A stretch of DNA of 64,000 nt from Betaproteobacteria bacterium (lineage in GTDB: Bacteria > Pseudomonadota > Gammaproteobacteria > Burkholderiales > SG8-39): contig JACQTO010000103.1 in the NCBI GenBank assembly GCA_016210745.1, positions 1 through 64,000 of the forward strand, written 5' to 3'. How positions within the stretch are numbered: position 1 is the first letter of the stretch; each line of letters opens with the position of its first letter. A model generated the notes under the pieces. It did no database searches and was not told the DNA's origin. It saw only the letters and a program-made list of their open reading frames with translations. Shown here piece after piece: positions 63,694-64,000 of this stretch. The translations under genes were made by a program, and so were the position numbers.

Positions 63694-64000
63694 TGTTGGA
63701 CATGCAAACCAAACTCACCGGCAATTTGAGCGCGGATCTTGAGCGCTTCGAGGCCACGATCAAGGAGTCGGTCATCATGAGCGGGGCGGCTGCGATGGCG
63801 CGCGTGTTCTATGAGGAAGTCAAACTGAACACGTCCCCGCCGCGCATGGGCATCAAAACGGGCAACCTGCACAACGCCATCTATCGCGTCTATGCCGGGG
63901 ACCGTTCTTCCGAGTACGCCAAGGTGTACCGCATCAGCGTGAACAAGGCGAAGGCGCCGCACTGGCACCTGCTCGAGTTCGGGCACTCGGGGCAGGCGGC
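63694..64000 (+). CDS. HK97 gp10-like tail completion protein, cut by the window end
   Basis: At least 102 residues, open to the end of the window. KLTGNLSADLERFEATIKESVIMSGAAAMARVFYEEVKL, then RMGIKTGNLHNAIYRVYAGDRSSEYAKVYRISVNK and HWHLLEFGHSG match the HK97 gp10 family, a neck or tail-terminator protein. It follows the head-closure gene by four bases. Confidence 0.85.

Overview
The window looks like a piece of a GC-rich betaproteobacterial chromosome (probably Burkholderiales or Rhodocyclales). The host part carries a TctC/Bug-type solute-binding protein, a class I fumarase, an acetyl-CoA synthetase and nested extragenic palindromes of the kind scattered through such genomes. The species cannot be named from the sequence alone.

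Region 1 (1-11.35 kb) is host backbone. It has a molybdopterin oxidoreductase broken by an in-frame TAA, a TctC-type binding protein, a KefC/YbaL-type antiporter with an RCK domain, a P-type ATPase remnant joined out of frame to a universal-stress-protein remnant, a tandem nitrilase-superfamily protein with a degenerate second domain, fumarase and acetyl-CoA synthetase.

Region 2 (11.35-about 32.3 kb) is an integrative element or genomic island next to tRNA-Ser(GGA). A P4-type tyrosine integrase lies just downstream of the tRNA, and a truncated tRNA-Asn 3' half lies just past the integrase. A minus-strand block (13.1-26.4 kb) holds a probable anti-phage cassette: a DUF499-type ATPase, a very small PglZ-type phosphatase, a DUF1156 zinc-ribbon DNA methylase, an unrecognised 169-residue protein and a SNF2 helicase. 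Two predicted nucleases follow downstream and a possible regulator with a strong promoter lies upstream. A plus-strand AlpA/primase/ATPase module (26.7-32.2 kb) looks like the element's replication and regulation core, and it contains short iteron-like repeats.

Region 3 (32.3-43.1 kb) is a second accessory block. It has a GmrSD-like DUF262/DUF1524 nuclease, a zinc-ribbon plus ankyrin-nuclease pair, a secreted ClpP-fold protein, a TfoX-like protein, a secreted thermonuclease, and a compact XRE repressor / Ser-Thr kinase / TPR module whose intergenic region has two copies of the same palindromic operator around a promoter. A 45-bp repeat occurs at 32.2 and 39.8 kb.

Region 4 (43.4-64 kb, running off the window) is an HK97-like tailed prophage. 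The accessory genes on the minus strand are ParB-like, DUF488, DUF2786, RadC and DUF2958. The late genes on the plus strand are terminase, a fused prohead protease and capsid protein, portal, a collagen-like protein, head-tail connector, head closure and gp10-like. Five sugar- or methyl-transferase-like genes, including a GT29 sialyltransferase-like one, are inserted between the connector and head-closure genes. The best candidates for undescribed biology are the PglZ/DUF499/DUF1156/SNF2 cassette with its nucleases, the XRE-kinase-TPR module, the ankyrin-nuclease pair and the prophage glycosyltransferase insertion.
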